Source: YC2-FULL-38-9 sp964629635
GTDB lineage: Bacteria; Patescibacteriota; Microgenomatia; UBA1406; GWC2-37-13
NCBI GenBank assembly: GCA_964629635.1
Contig: CAZVQS010000002.1
Span: forward strand, 310,001 to 374,000
Direction of reading: 5' to 3'
Length of the DNA: 64,000 bases
Part shown: positions 1 through 8,917 of the stretch, piece by piece
Layout: each line of letters opens with the position of its first letter
Position numbering within the stretch: the first letter of the stretch is position 1
Program-made: the position numbers and the translations under genes
Notes under the pieces: generated by a model
Databases searched by the model: none
What the model saw: only the letters and a program-made list of their open reading frames with translations
Told to the model about the DNA's origin: nothing

Positions 1-1
1 G

Positions 2-2524
2 CGCGACCGCGCGATGAGCATGATAGACGTACCCGACTATTATTTCAAGACCGAGGATGAAATGAGGAACGAGTTTTCCGACCTTCCTGAAGCCATCGAA
101 AACACGAATGTGATCGCCGCAAAATGCAACCTCGAAATCCCCAACGGCAAATGGGTTTTGCCGTACTATCCTACGCCCAACAAGGAAACTCCGGAGGAAT
201 ACCTGCGCATCCTCGTGAACGAGCGGAAAACCAGAGTCGCCAGTTTCGACCAGGATATTATCAGCAAACGGCTTGATTATGAACTGGACATCATCAACAA
301 GAAGGGGTATGCGACATACTTTCTCATGGTGCAGGATTTCGTTAACTGGGCAAAGAATATCAAGGTTGCCGTGGGTCCGGGAAGAGGTTCGGCTGCAGGA
401 TCGCTTGTTGCCTATGTTCTGCGCATCACGGACATCAATCCGCTTGAGCATGACCTGCCGTTTGAACGGTTCCTGAATCCGGAGCGTCCGACGCCGCCGG
501 ATATCGACATCGATTTTGCGGACGCGCGGCGCGATGAAGTGCTTGCGTATGTAACCGAAAAATACGGTAAGGATAAAGTTGCGCAGATCATCACGTTCGG
601 CACGATGGAGGCGCGGCTCGCGGTACGGGATGTTGCCCGTGCGCTCGGCCAGTCCTACGCGCAGGGGGACCGCATCGCAAAAATGATACCGCAGGGCAAG
701 CAGGGTTTCCAGATGAAGCTCGCCCAGGCAATGGTTGAATCCCCGCCCCTCAAATTCGCATACCAGACGGAACCCGACATCAAGAAAGTGCTGGACATCG
801 CCCAGAAACTCGAGAGCCTTCCCCGCCACTCGTCCGTGCATGCGGCGGGTGTGATCATTTCGAAAAACGACCTTACCGATTATGTGCCGATACAGACAGA
901 GGCGAAAGGGGACCGCATCATCACCCAGTACGACATGTACAGCCTCGACCTGAACAGCGCCCCCAACGGCAAGGCGGTCGGTCTTCTCAAGATCGACTTT
1001 CTGGGTCTCCGGAACCTTACGATCCTCGAGCAGGCGATCAATTTCGTGAAGAAACGGACTGGAACGGAGCTTGATATTCATGACGTTTTGCTTGATGATG
1101 CCAAAACCTATGAGCTCATATCCCGCGGGGAGACAATCGGCGTGTTCCAGCTCGAATCGGCGGGCATGCGTCGGCTCGCCAAGGACCTGAAGCCGACGAA
1201 AATGAGCGACATCGTCGCTATGGTAGCATTGTACCGGCCCGGACCCATGGATCTTATCCCCATGTTCCTCGAGGGCAAGAAAAATCCGAAAAACATCAAA
1301 TACCTCCACAAGGACCTCATGCCTGTGCTCGGCGAAACGTACGGCATTCTCGTATACCAGGAACAAGTCATGGCGATCGCGCACAACCTTGCCGGATACA
1401 AGATGAGCGAAGCAGACAACCTGCGCATGGCGATGGGCAAGAAAAAGAAATCGCTCATGGACAAGGAACGGGTCAAGTTTATCGAAGGGTGCATTAAGAA
1501 CGGTTATTCGCGCAAGCTTGCGGAAAGCATCTTCAACTTCATGGAGAAGTTTGCCGCATACGGATTCAACAAACCGCATTCCGCATCCTACGCTCTCATT
1601 GCCTACTGGACCGCATACGTCAAGGCGAACTATCCCGTCGAATACATGACCGCTCTTCTGACCGCGGAGCTTCAGGGAGTCGCCGGACCGATGCGTGAAA
1701 TCAAGATGGCGACCGCGATCGAGGAGTGCCGGAGGATGGAAATCAAGGTATTGCCTCCGGACATAAACAGGTCCGAACACGACTTTTCGATCGAGGACGG
1801 GAGCATCCGGTTCGGATTATCCGCAATCAAAAACGTAGGTGGCGCGGCCATCGAATCGATCATCGAGGCGCGGAAAGCCGGGCCGTTTCTCGGGTTCAAG
1901 GATTTCCTGTACCGGGTGGACCTGCGCAAAGTAAACAAAAAAACGGTGGAGAGCCTGATTAAGGCAGGTGCTTTCAGCGCGCTCTGCCAGCCCGCAACCC
2001 TTCTTTTTTACTATCCCCAGATCGTCAAGGAAATCAGCGATTCCAAGACGGAGAATTCCAAGGGCCAGTTTAGCCTGTTCATCCAGTCTCCTTCGACAAC
2101 CGCCCCGAAAGACGATTTCAAACCGGTTGCGGACTTTTCCGAGGACGAGCTCATCACCATGGAAAAGGAAGTGATCGGCTTCCTCATCAGCCGCAATCCG
2201 CTCGTGAAATTCCGTGATATCATTGAAAAAAAGGCCACGCGCCGCATCGGGGAGATCGGTAAGGAAGACGTCAACAAAACACATATACTGGTCGGTGTGA
2301 TCAGCAGCAAGAAGATCATTAAGACAAAAAAAGACAACCACGAGATGGCATTTATTACCCTGTATGATGAGACAGGATCCTGCGAGGCTATCGTATTTCC
2401 GAAACTGTACGCGAAGATCAAGGACTCGATTTCCCTCAACCAGGCCATCATCCTGAAGGGGAAGGTGTCTGAAAAAGACGATCAGATAAACGTAATTATG
2501 GACAATGCCATGAAATTAACTTGA
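2..2524 (+). CDS. dnaE: DNA polymerase III alpha subunit, 5'-truncated by window edge
   Basis: Replicative DNA polymerase catalytic subunit. The reading frame is open to the window edge, and the first visible residues (YYFKTEDEM, then PEAIENT) match the region just after the PHP domain, so roughly the first 300 residues lie upstream and the Met at base 14 is internal. Visible parts include the palm with the PDIDIDFAD motif carrying catalytic aspartates, the GPGRGSAAGSLVAY segment, the finger region (AYGFNKPHSASYALIAYWTAY), a helix-hairpin-helix region and a C-terminal OB fold (about residues 745-830). Length and motif order are normal for bacterial DnaE and no intein is seen. The stop codon lies inside the -35 box of the ATP synthase promoter. 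Confidence 0.97.
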   Translation, partial: RDRAMSMIDVPDYYFKTEDEMRNEFSDLPEAIENTNVIAAKCNLEIPNGKWVLPYYPTPNKETPEEYLRILVNERKTRVASFDQDIISKRLDYELDIINKKGYATYFLMVQDFVNWAKNIKVAVGPGRGSAAGSLVAYVLRITDINPLEHDLPFERFLNPERPTPPDIDIDFADARRDEVLAYVTEKYGKDKVAQIITFGTMEARLAVRDVARALGQSYAQGDRIAKMIPQGKQGFQMKLAQAMVESPPLKFAYQTEPDIKKVLDIAQKLESLPRHSSVHAAGVIISKNDLTDYVPIQTEAKGDRIITQYDMYSLDLNSAPNGKAVGLLKIDFLGLRNLTILEQAINFVKKRTGTELDIHDVLLDDAKTYELISRGETIGVFQLESAGMRRLAKDLKPTKMSDIVAMVALYRPGPMDLIPMFLEGKKNPKNIKYLHKDLMPVLGETYGILVYQEQVMAIAHNLAGYKMSEADNLRMAMGKKKKSLMDKERVKFIEGCIKNGYSRKLAESIFNFMEKFAAYGFNKPHSASYALIAYWTAYVKANYPVEYMTALLTAELQGVAGPMREIKMATAIEECRRMEIKVLPPDINRSEHDFSIEDGSIRFGLSAIKNVGGAAIESIIEARKAGPFLGFKDFLYRVDLRKVNKKTVESLIKAGAFSALCQPATLLFYYPQIVKEISDSKTENSKGQFSLFIQSPSTTAPKDDFKPVADFSEDELITMEKEVIGFLISRNPLVKFRDIIEKKATRRIGEIGKEDVNKTHILVGVISSKKIIKTKKDNHEMAFITLYDETGSCEAIVFPKLYAKIKDSISLNQAIILKGKVSEKDDQINVIMDNAMKLT

Positions 2525-2550
2525 CAAAGAAAAATTATGAATGATAAAAT
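2521..2550 (+). promoter_or_regulatory. Sigma70-type promoter of the ATP synthase operon
   Basis: A perfect TTGACA (2521-2526) is followed by an 18-base spacer and TAAAAT (2545-2550). The dnaE stop TGA is embedded in the -35 box. Predicted transcription start is near 2557, which lies downstream of the ATG at 2537 and therefore favours the ATG at 2627 as the first operon start. Confidence 0.8.
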
Positions 2551-2626
2551 AAGAGCGGCTCATAATTTTAGGATAGGACCCGATTTCGAACTGCATACCC
2601 TCAAGAAGAAGGATCTGGAGAAGAAA

Positions 2627-2899
2627 ATGAAGGAAAGTCTCAAGGGATTGCAAGGTGATGAAGGCGAGGCGTTTCAATGCAAAAAGAAACAGGGGGCAGT
2701 TGACAGGGAGCACAATCTTCAAGCCGTCAGGTACATGAACGTAGGGTTCTACCTGGTGACTCCCCTCGTTGTGGGAGTCCTTTTGGGTTCTTATATTGAC
2801 AGGGTTTACGGTATACGTCCTGTCGCAACGATAAGTTTGATTTTGGTGGGATCGGTCGCGATGTTTTACAATTTGTATCGGTTAACAAAAAAGCACTGA
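2627..2899 (+). CDS. AtpI/AtpZ-like ATP synthase accessory membrane protein
   Basis: Small protein of about 90 residues with a charged N-terminus and two membrane helices (around YLVTPLVVGVLLGSYIDRVY and VATISLILVGSVAMFY), the layout of AtpI/AtpZ proteins that precede atpB and have been linked to c-ring assembly or Mg/Ca transport. The frame can be extended to an ATG at 2537, but that start lies upstream of the predicted transcription start. The ATG at 2627 has GGAG six bases upstream, so it is preferred. Assignment rests on topology and position; sequence similarity is weak. Confidence 0.7.
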   Translation: MKESLKGLQGDEGEAFQCKKKQGAVDREHNLQAVRYMNVGFYLVTPLVVGVLLGSYIDRVYGIRPVATISLILVGSVAMFYNLYRLTKKH

Positions 2900-2901
2900 A
2901 T

Positions 2902-3639
2902 ATGCCTGAAATCAGCATCAAAGCGGAAACGATAGCAACCTTTTTCGGGTTCCATTTTACCAACTCCCTGTTCCTTTCGCTTATCGGACTCGCCATTATC
3001 ATCGGCATGGGCTTTGCCTACCGTACACAATCCACCGCCTCAGTTAAAGGCGGCTTTTTTTATGTACTGCATGCCGTCATGAAGGCATTGTATTCCCTTT
3101 TCAAATCCGTCCTCCACGATAAAACCGATTATTTCTTTCCGCTTCTTGCCGGCTTTTTCATCTGGATTATGCTCCAGAACTGGATCGGACTCCTGCCGGG
3201 CGTCGGAAGCATCCTGGTTGCCGTCGAAGAACATGGCCACGAACTGCATGTGCCGCTTCTTCGCGCCAACAACGCGGATATCAACGCGACACTTGCACTT
3301 GCGCTCGTTTCCGTCATCCTCATTCAGATATTCGGCATTAAATTTCTCGGGTTCAAGGATTATATCGGCAAATTCATCAACTTTTCCAACCCGATCAACT
3401 TTTTCGTAGGCATACTCGAGATCATCTCGGAGTTTTCCAAAATCATATCGTTCGCGTTCAGGCTTTTCGGCAACATTTTCGCGGGAGAGGTCCTCATGGT
3501 CATCATCGCGTTCCTCGTACCGGTCATCGCGCCGTTTCCGTTTTTGCTTCTCGAACTGTTCGTCGGGTTCATACAGGCGCTCGTGTTCTCAATGTTGACG
3601 ACCGTGTTCCTGAGCATCGCAATCGCGAAACATCATTAA
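2902..3639 (+). CDS. atpB: F1Fo-ATP synthase subunit a
   Basis: Membrane stator subunit forming the proton half-channels against the c-ring. It is 245 residues with about six membrane helices. The essential helix carries SFAFRLFGNIFAGEVLM, with the conserved Arg that faces the c-subunit carboxylate, and a later helix has the GFIQALVFSML signature. It begins two bases after the stop of the preceding accessory gene and leads into atpE, the classic order. Length is typical of the family. Confidence 0.97.
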   Translation: MPEISIKAETIATFFGFHFTNSLFLSLIGLAIIIGMGFAYRTQSTASVKGGFFYVLHAVMKALYSLFKSVLHDKTDYFFPLLAGFFIWIMLQNWIGLLPGVGSILVAVEEHGHELHVPLLRANNADINATLALALVSVILIQIFGIKFLGFKDYIGKFINFSNPINFFVGILEIISEFSKIISFAFRLFGNIFAGEVLMVIIAFLVPVIAPFPFLLLELFVGFIQALVFSMLTTVFLSIAIAKHH

Positions 3640-3660
3640 TAAATTTAAGGTTTTATACCA

Positions 3661-3670
3661 AAGGAGGTGA
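3661..3670 (+). promoter_or_regulatory. Exceptionally strong Shine-Dalgarno of atpE
   Basis: AAGGAGGTGA is a ten-base match to the expected anti-Shine-Dalgarno, nine bases before the atpE ATG. The neighbouring atp genes have weak or no such site, which fits the need for a large excess of c subunits over other Fo subunits. Confidence 0.85.
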
Positions 3671-3679
3671 CAGTAAACC

Positions 3680-3904
3680 ATGGATGAAGCAGCAAGAATG
3701 ATCGCAACAGCAGTCGCAATCGGAGTCGGAGCAATCGGACCTGGTATCGGCATCGGCATGATCGGAAGCAAGGCAGTGGAGGCGCTTGGACGCAATCCTG
3801 AGGCGGAATCGTCAATCAGAACCGCAATGATTCTCGCAATCGCGTTCGCAGAGGCAGTCGCAATTTACGCACTCGTCGTTTCGCTTATTATTAAATTTAC
3901 CTAA
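3680..3904 (+). CDS. atpE: F1Fo-ATP synthase subunit c
   Basis: Rotor ring subunit of 74 residues: a two-helix hairpin with glycine-rich first helix (GPGIGIGMIG), polar loop RNPEA and the ion-binding carboxylate Glu58 in FAEAV. The Na+-coordinating residues of sodium-type c subunits are not kept: the Gln position of helix 1 is Ile25, and the Ser-Thr after the Glu is Ala59-Val60. This predicts proton coupling. It has the strongest ribosome binding site in the operon. Confidence 0.97.
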   Translation: MDEAARMIATAVAIGVGAIGPGIGIGMIGSKAVEALGRNPEAESSIRTAMILAIAFAEAVAIYALVVSLIIKFT

Positions 3905-3910
3905 TGGGTT

Positions 3911-4399
3911 ATGGACAAATTGGGCATTGACATCAAGCTTCTCATAGCACAGCTGGTAAACTTCGGACTTTTCTTTTTCCTGTTCCAGAAGCTTATCGCG
4001 AAGCCCTTCCTGTCGTTCATGAAGAACGAAGAGAAGAAAGACAGGGAACGGGCCCGGCTTACTGAGGAGATGTCAAAACAAAAAGAGCTTTTGCATGAGG
4101 AAGAAGTCAAGGCAAAGGACCGTTTGAACCACCAGATCAAAACCCTTCTTGCATCCGCCAAAAAAGAGGCTGATGCGGCGCGCGCGGACATGATCGAAAA
4201 AGCACGCAAGGAAGCGTCTGAAATAGTGGAACAGGCGTCACGCCAGATGAAAGACGAAGAGGCACAGGCACAACAGAGCCTCAAGCACAAAGCAGCAGAC
4301 TTGAGCGTACTACTCGTACGTCAGGCACTTAAAGATTACTTGAATGAGGAACAGCAGAAGGATGTGACAAAACATATCCTCACTCATTTGAAGAACTGA
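3911..4399 (+). CDS. atpF: F1Fo-ATP synthase subunit b
   Basis: Peripheral stalk subunit of 162 residues. One N-terminal membrane helix (about 10-28, LLIAQLVNFGLFFFLFQKLI) is followed by a long, charged, Ala/Glu/Lys-rich helix that would form the dimeric coiled coil reaching the head through the delta subunit. A single b gene implies a homodimeric stalk. It starts six bases after the atpE stop with no clear Shine-Dalgarno. Confidence 0.95.
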   Translation: MDKLGIDIKLLIAQLVNFGLFFFLFQKLIAKPFLSFMKNEEKKDRERARLTEEMSKQKELLHEEEVKAKDRLNHQIKTLLASAKKEADAARADMIEKARKEASEIVEQASRQMKDEEAQAQQSLKHKAADLSVLLVRQALKDYLNEEQQKDVTKHILTHLKN

Positions 4400-4409
4400 T
4401 TCACTCCCT

Positions 4410-4691
4410 ATGAAAATCAATCCGCAGTTACAATCGGTGCTGGATAAGCATTTCGGAAAGGAATTGTCGTCGCTAAGCGACCGGGTGACGGTTATCTCCT
4501 CGTACAAAATGGACCGTGAGGATCTGAAATCGGTGCTCGGAAGGTTCCCGGAGCTTGAAGGCAAGGAAGCGGAGAATGTCGTGGATCCCGATTTACTGGG
4601 AGGCTTCGTTATCAGATTCGGTTCCAAGCTGATCGATCTGTCGCTCATGACGCAGTTACAATCACTACAGCAAAAATTGTATGAAGAATAA
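4410..4691 (+). CDS. atpH: F1Fo-ATP synthase subunit delta, C-terminal domain only
   Basis: Links the b stalk to the F1 head. The protein is only 93 residues, about half the usual 175-180. It contains the C-terminal signature (VDPDLLGGFVIRFG followed by KLIDLSLMTQLQSLQQKL), so it corresponds to the C-terminal domain that meets subunit b; the N-terminal six-helix domain that binds the alpha N-terminus in model enzymes is absent. The upstream ten bases leave no space for it and no frameshifted remnant is visible. It overlaps atpA by 11 bases, suggesting translational coupling. Confidence 0.88.
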   Translation: MKINPQLQSVLDKHFGKELSSLSDRVTVISSYKMDREDLKSVLGRFPELEGKEAENVVDPDLLGGFVIRFGSKLIDLSLMTQLQSLQQKLYEE

Positions 4692-6186
4692 TCTAGACGA
4701 ATACATAAAACAGGTTGAAACAAAACTCGTGTCGACCGGTATACAGGCAAAACCGCAGGAAGTCGGCTATGTGGAGGAAGTCCGGGACGGCGTGGTGCTT
4801 GCGAGAAACCTGGATAATGTAACGTTTGGAGAAGTGGTTGAATTCGTCAACGGCGTCCGCGGATACGTGATCGATCTTACCGAAGACCGGGCAGGTATCA
4901 TCGTGCTCGGCGATTACCTCGGCATCAAGGCCAACGACCAGGTGAAGGCGCTCGGGTACATCCTTTCGGTTCCCGTTTCCGAAAAGCTGCTCGGGAGGAT
5001 TGTTGACCCGCTGTGCGTGCCTCAGGACAACGGACCGGCCATCAAAGCCGACAAGAATTATCCCGTCGAAAAAGTCGCGCCGACCGTCGTGTACCGCAAG
5101 TCCGTTACCGTTCCTCTTATGACCGGCATCAAGTCGATTGATGCGCTAACTCCCATCGGCCGGGGACAACGCGAGCTTATTATCGGAGACCGCGGAACCG
5201 GTAAAACGACGATCGCCATCGATACCATTTTGAACCAGAAAAACGAAAATGTCATCTGCATCTACTGCGGAGTCGGGCAGAAGAATTCGAAAATGGCGCT
5301 CGTCATTGAACTATTGAAGAAACACAAGGCGCTCGATTACTCGATTGTCGTGAACGCATCGGCATCCGATTCTGCCTCCATGCAGTACATCGCCCCGTAC
5401 ACCGCGTGCGCGATCGCCGAGTACTTCATGGACAAAGGCAAAGACGTGCTCGTCATCTACGACGATTTATCCAAACACGCATGGGCTTACCGCCAGATTT
5501 CCCTTATTCTGCGCCGTCCGGCGGGCCGCGAGGCATATCCGGGCGATATTTTCTATCTCCATTCGAGGCTTCTTGAGCGCGCATGCCGCATCGACCAGAA
5601 ATACGGCGGAGGTTCCATTACCGCCCTTCCGATCGTTGAAACGCTCGAGGGCGACATGTCCGCATATATTCCCACCAACATCATTTCCATCACCGACGGG
5701 CAAATATTCCTTGAAACCGATCTTTTCAACGCAGGCATCCGTCCGGCAATCAACGTCGGTATTTCCGTTTCGCGCGTCGGGGGCAACGCCCAGACCAAAG
5801 CGATGAAACAGGTTGCGGGCAAACTGAAGCTAGATCTTGCCCAGTATCGCGAGATGGCGGCCTTTTCCCAGTTTGAATCTGACCTTGACGAGGAAACCAA
5901 AAAATTACTGAACCGCGGCGCCAAAGTCACGCAGGTCCTCAAGCAGTCCCAGAACAACCCCTATTCGCTTGAGGAGGAAGTGGTCGTTCTTTGGGCGTCA
6001 CATAAAGGTATGCTCGATCTCGTTCCTGTTGCAGAGGTGGAATCATTCGAAAAACGGCTTCTTGAGCTGGTGCATCTGCGGGGAGTGGACATCCTGCAGG
6101 CGATCCGCAAGGAAAAAGTGCTGACTCCCGAAATCGAGAAGAAACTGGAATCCCTGGCACAGGAATTGGTAAGTGAAAAGGAGTAA
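4681..6186 (+). CDS. atpA: F1Fo-ATP synthase subunit alpha
   Basis: Non-catalytic nucleotide-binding head subunit, 501 residues, normal length. Walker A is GDRGTGKT at about residues 169-176, Walker B lies in VLVIYDDLSKHAWAY, and the arginine finger is in the SVSRVGGNAQ region, which supplies the catalytic site of beta. The start overlaps the end of atpH by 11 bases in another frame. The N-terminal segment that normally contacts delta is present here even though delta lacks its N-terminal domain. Confidence 0.98.
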   Translation: MKNNLDEYIKQVETKLVSTGIQAKPQEVGYVEEVRDGVVLARNLDNVTFGEVVEFVNGVRGYVIDLTEDRAGIIVLGDYLGIKANDQVKALGYILSVPVSEKLLGRIVDPLCVPQDNGPAIKADKNYPVEKVAPTVVYRKSVTVPLMTGIKSIDALTPIGRGQRELIIGDRGTGKTTIAIDTILNQKNENVICIYCGVGQKNSKMALVIELLKKHKALDYSIVVNASASDSASMQYIAPYTACAIAEYFMDKGKDVLVIYDDLSKHAWAYRQISLILRRPAGREAYPGDIFYLHSRLLERACRIDQKYGGGSITALPIVETLEGDMSAYIPTNIISITDGQIFLETDLFNAGIRPAINVGISVSRVGGNAQTKAMKQVAGKLKLDLAQYREMAAFSQFESDLDEETKKLLNRGAKVTQVLKQSQNNPYSLEEEVVVLWASHKGMLDLVPVAEVESFEKRLLELVHLRGVDILQAIRKEKVLTPEIEKKLESLAQELVSEKE

Positions 6187-6194
6187 CTTAATTT

Positions 6195-7052
6195 ATGAAC
6201 CTACGGCAGGTACGCAAGAAAACAAAATCCGTTTCGAACGTGAAGAAAATAACCCGTTCGATGCAGCTTGTTTCTGCGATCAAGATGAAGAAAAGCCAGA
6301 CCGCGGCAATCGAAGCGAAGCCGTACCAGATGCATCTTGAAAGCATGATCAAGAAGATTGTCGGCAAAATCGATCCGTCCTATTCCTCGCTGTTTTTACC
6401 CAAGGAGAACGCGAAATACCGGAGCCTGGTTGTCGTCATCAGCTCAAACAAGGGATTATGCGGCTCGTTCAATTTTGACCTGTTCCGGTATATCAGCAAG
6501 AATATCGAAATGGACCGGACCGATTTTGTCGTTATCGGGAAAAAGGCAGCATCATTCATCATGAAGATGGGGGGCAATATCATTGCAGATTATTCCTCAT
6601 CGCAGCCCCTTAACCAGGTGACGGCAGTGTTCGGCATGGCAATGGACATGTTCCTGAAGGGTGAGTACCGGCAGGTGGGTGTTCTCTACAACCGGTTCAT
6701 ATCTACCCTCCACACAGAGCCGTCGATGGAGATGCTCCTTCCCGTGAGCAGCAGATTCGAATCGATGCTTGAGGAAAAGCAGACGACAGAATACCTTATC
6801 GAACCGAGTCCGCAAATGATCATCGATACGCTCCTGCGGAGTTATATCGAAGAAAAAATCCGCAACGTCATTGTGCAGTCCGAAGCCGGCGAGCATTCAG
6901 CCCGCATGGTAGCCATGAAAAACGCAACCGATAATGCCAACGACGTTATTTACAATCTGACGCTTCTTGGTAACAAACTGAGGCAGGAAAAGATCACGAA
7001 CGAACTGCTGGATATGGTGACCGCGAAGGAATCGGTTGAAGTCGAAAATTAA
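6195..7052 (+). CDS. atpG: F1Fo-ATP synthase subunit gamma
   Basis: Central rotor shaft, 285 residues. The N-terminal helix carries the conserved VSNVKKITRSMQLVSAIKM stretch, a central Rossmann-like part includes SSNKGLCGSFN, and the C-terminal helix has ARMVAMKNATDNA, which with the N-terminal helix forms the coiled coil inside the head. AAGGAG lies at the end of atpA, about 11 bases before the ATG. No regulatory redox insertion of the plant type is seen. Confidence 0.97.
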   Translation: MNLRQVRKKTKSVSNVKKITRSMQLVSAIKMKKSQTAAIEAKPYQMHLESMIKKIVGKIDPSYSSLFLPKENAKYRSLVVVISSNKGLCGSFNFDLFRYISKNIEMDRTDFVVIGKKAASFIMKMGGNIIADYSSSQPLNQVTAVFGMAMDMFLKGEYRQVGVLYNRFISTLHTEPSMEMLLPVSSRFESMLEEKQTTEYLIEPSPQMIIDTLLRSYIEEKIRNVIVQSEAGEHSARMVAMKNATDNANDVIYNLTLLGNKLRQEKITNELLDMVTAKESVEVEN

Positions 7053-7074
7053 TATTATCAATTACATTTAACAT

Positions 7075-8445
7075 ATGGATCAGGGAAAAATTATTTCAAT
7101 CAGGGGAGTCGTCATCGATGTGAGTTTTCCGGCAGACAGCACCCCCCGTATATACGACGCGCTTGTCGTTGACGACAAGAAAATCGGCAAAATAACGCTC
7201 GAAGTTGAAGCGATCATCCGTCCGGGCCTGGTGAGAACGGTCGCGATGGGCAACGTGTACGGCTTAAGCCGCGGCACGTCTGTCACCAATACCGGCAAAC
7301 CGATCGAGGTACCGGTAGGCGAAGGCACGCTCGGCAGGCTTTTCAATGTGCTGGGCGAGGAAATCGATGAATTGGGTAAAGCGAAGGTTGACTCGCGAAG
7401 CCCGATACATCAAGCTTCTCCCTCGCTTGCGAGCCAGTCCGTCAAGCAGGACATATTCGAAACAGGCGTCAAGGTCATCGACCTTATCGCACCGTTTGTC
7501 AAAGGCGGAAAAGTTGCGGTATTCGGAGGAGCGGGTGTCGGAAAAACGGTTCTGATACAGGAACTGATCCACAACGTGGCAAAAGCCCATCAGGGTGTTT
7601 CCGTTTTCACCGGAGTCGGTGAACGCACACGCGAAGGAAACGATCTCTGGCAGGAAATGAAGGATTCCAAAGTCATAGACAAGACCGCGCTTGTTTTCGG
7701 ACAGATGAATGAACCGCCGGGCAACAGGCTTCGTGTTGCTTTGACCGGAGTCACCATGGCCGAACACTTCCGCGACGAAAAAAACATGGACGTTCTTTTG
7801 TTCATCGACAACATTTTCCGTTTCGCACAGGCGGGAAGCGAAGTGTCCGCACTTCTCGGCCGCATTCCGTCGGCAGTAGGGTACCAGCCGACGCTTGCCT
7901 CGGAAATGGCAGGCCTTCAGGAGCGCATTACTTCAACAAACAAAGGATCCATTACCTCGATCCAGGCGGTATACGTGCCTGCGGACGATTATACGGATCC
8001 GGCCCCCGTGGCAACATTCGCCCATCTTGACGCATCGCTCAACCTTGAGCGTTCGCTTTCCGAGCAGGGGCTCTTTCCGGCGATTGATCCGCTTGCCTCG
8101 ACCTCACGCGCACTTGATCCGGAGGTTGTCGGAAAAGAACATTACCAGGTGGCCCGTGATGTCATTAAAACGCTGCAGCGGTACAAGGATCTGCAGGATA
8201 TCATAGCCATTCTCGGCATGGAGGAGCTTTCCGACACGGACAAGCTGGTTGTCGCGCGCGCACGCAAGATTCAGCGGTTCCTCACCCAGCCGATGAACGT
8301 GGCGGAGCCGTTTACCGGACGCCCGGGAAGGTATGTGAGCATTGCGGATACGGTACATGGTTTCAAGGAAATCCTTGATGGCAAACACGACGACAAACCC
8401 GAACTCGCTTTTTACATGAAAGGCACAATCGAAGAGGTAAAATAA
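7075..8445 (+). CDS. atpD: F1Fo-ATP synthase subunit beta
   Basis: Catalytic head subunit, 456 residues. Walker A GGAGVGKT is near residues 151-158, followed by the GVGERTREGNDLW segment carrying the catalytic Glu, Walker B in DVLLFIDNIFRF, and the ALLGRIPSAVGYQPTLASEM loop. The DELSD-like segment appears as EELSDTDK. All catalytic residues visible by eye are intact, so the enzyme should be active. Confidence 0.98.
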   Translation: MDQGKIISIRGVVIDVSFPADSTPRIYDALVVDDKKIGKITLEVEAIIRPGLVRTVAMGNVYGLSRGTSVTNTGKPIEVPVGEGTLGRLFNVLGEEIDELGKAKVDSRSPIHQASPSLASQSVKQDIFETGVKVIDLIAPFVKGGKVAVFGGAGVGKTVLIQELIHNVAKAHQGVSVFTGVGERTREGNDLWQEMKDSKVIDKTALVFGQMNEPPGNRLRVALTGVTMAEHFRDEKNMDVLLFIDNIFRFAQAGSEVSALLGRIPSAVGYQPTLASEMAGLQERITSTNKGSITSIQAVYVPADDYTDPAPVATFAHLDASLNLERSLSEQGLFPAIDPLASTSRALDPEVVGKEHYQVARDVIKTLQRYKDLQDIIAILGMEELSDTDKLVVARARKIQRFLTQPMNVAEPFTGRPGRYVSIADTVHGFKEILDGKHDDKPELAFYMKGTIEEVK

Positions 8446-8470
8446 TCGGGTATTACTAAAAATCCAAGCT

Positions 8471-8911
8471 ATGGCAAAATTGCATCTGAAGATCATTACG
8501 CCCAAAAAAGTAGTGCTTGAGCAGGAGATCGAAAAGATCACCGTCCCTTCATCAAGCGGTGAAATCACGATACTCCCGAAGCACGCGAACCTTTTTACGC
8601 TTCTTGCGGAAGGAATCATCCGGTTCAAAACCGCAGACGATGAGGAATACCTCGCGATAGGCGGCGGCTACCTTGAAACGGACGGGGAAACCATCCAGCT
8701 TCTCGTCACACGGGCATACGGACAGGACAAGATAGACGCGAAAACAACCGAAGAAGCGATAGAACAGGCCAAACAGGAAATGAAGGAACCGAAAGACAAA
8801 CAGAAATACCGCGAAGCGTCAACTCTCCTGCGCAAATCGATCGTTGACCTGAAGCTTCTCAAGAAGAAAGCCCCCAAATCCTTCTCAAAGGATGTGAAAG
8901 ACACGCTATAA
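8471..8911 (+). CDS. atpC: F1Fo-ATP synthase subunit epsilon
   Basis: Rotor subunit of 146 residues at the foot of gamma. The N-terminal ten-stranded barrel domain is recognised from the GEITILPKHANLFTLL stretch, the equivalent of the family's GEIGILPGH segment, and the AIGGGYLE motif. A lysine-rich helical C-terminal part follows and could act as an inhibitory arm. It is the last gene of the ATP synthase operon; its final codons contain the -10 box of topA. Confidence 0.95.
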   Translation: MAKLHLKIITPKKVVLEQEIEKITVPSSSGEITILPKHANLFTLLAEGIIRFKTADDEEYLAIGGGYLETDGETIQLLVTRAYGQDKIDAKTTEEAIEQAKQEMKEPKDKQKYREASTLLRKSIVDLKLLKKKAPKSFSKDVKDTL

Positions 8912-8912
8912 T
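8907..8912 (+). promoter_or_regulatory. -10 box of topA (near-leaderless)
   Basis: TATAAT ends five bases before the topA ATG, inside the last codons and stop of atpC. No convincing -35 hexamer is visible. The transcript would start at or next to the start codon. Confidence 0.5.
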
Positions 8913-8917
8913 AGGAC

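Noticed and set aside
2537..2626. Extended N-terminus of the AtpI/AtpZ-like protein from the ATG at 2537
   Set aside because: The ATG lies upstream of the predicted transcription start of the TTGACA-18-TAAAAT promoter and has no ribosome site; the ATG at 2627 has GGAG in place.
3680..3904. c-subunit lysine as target of the FAM173-like methyltransferase
   Set aside because: The loop Lys that is methylated in animal c subunits is not kept (the loop reads RNPEAESS), so this specific link is not supported.
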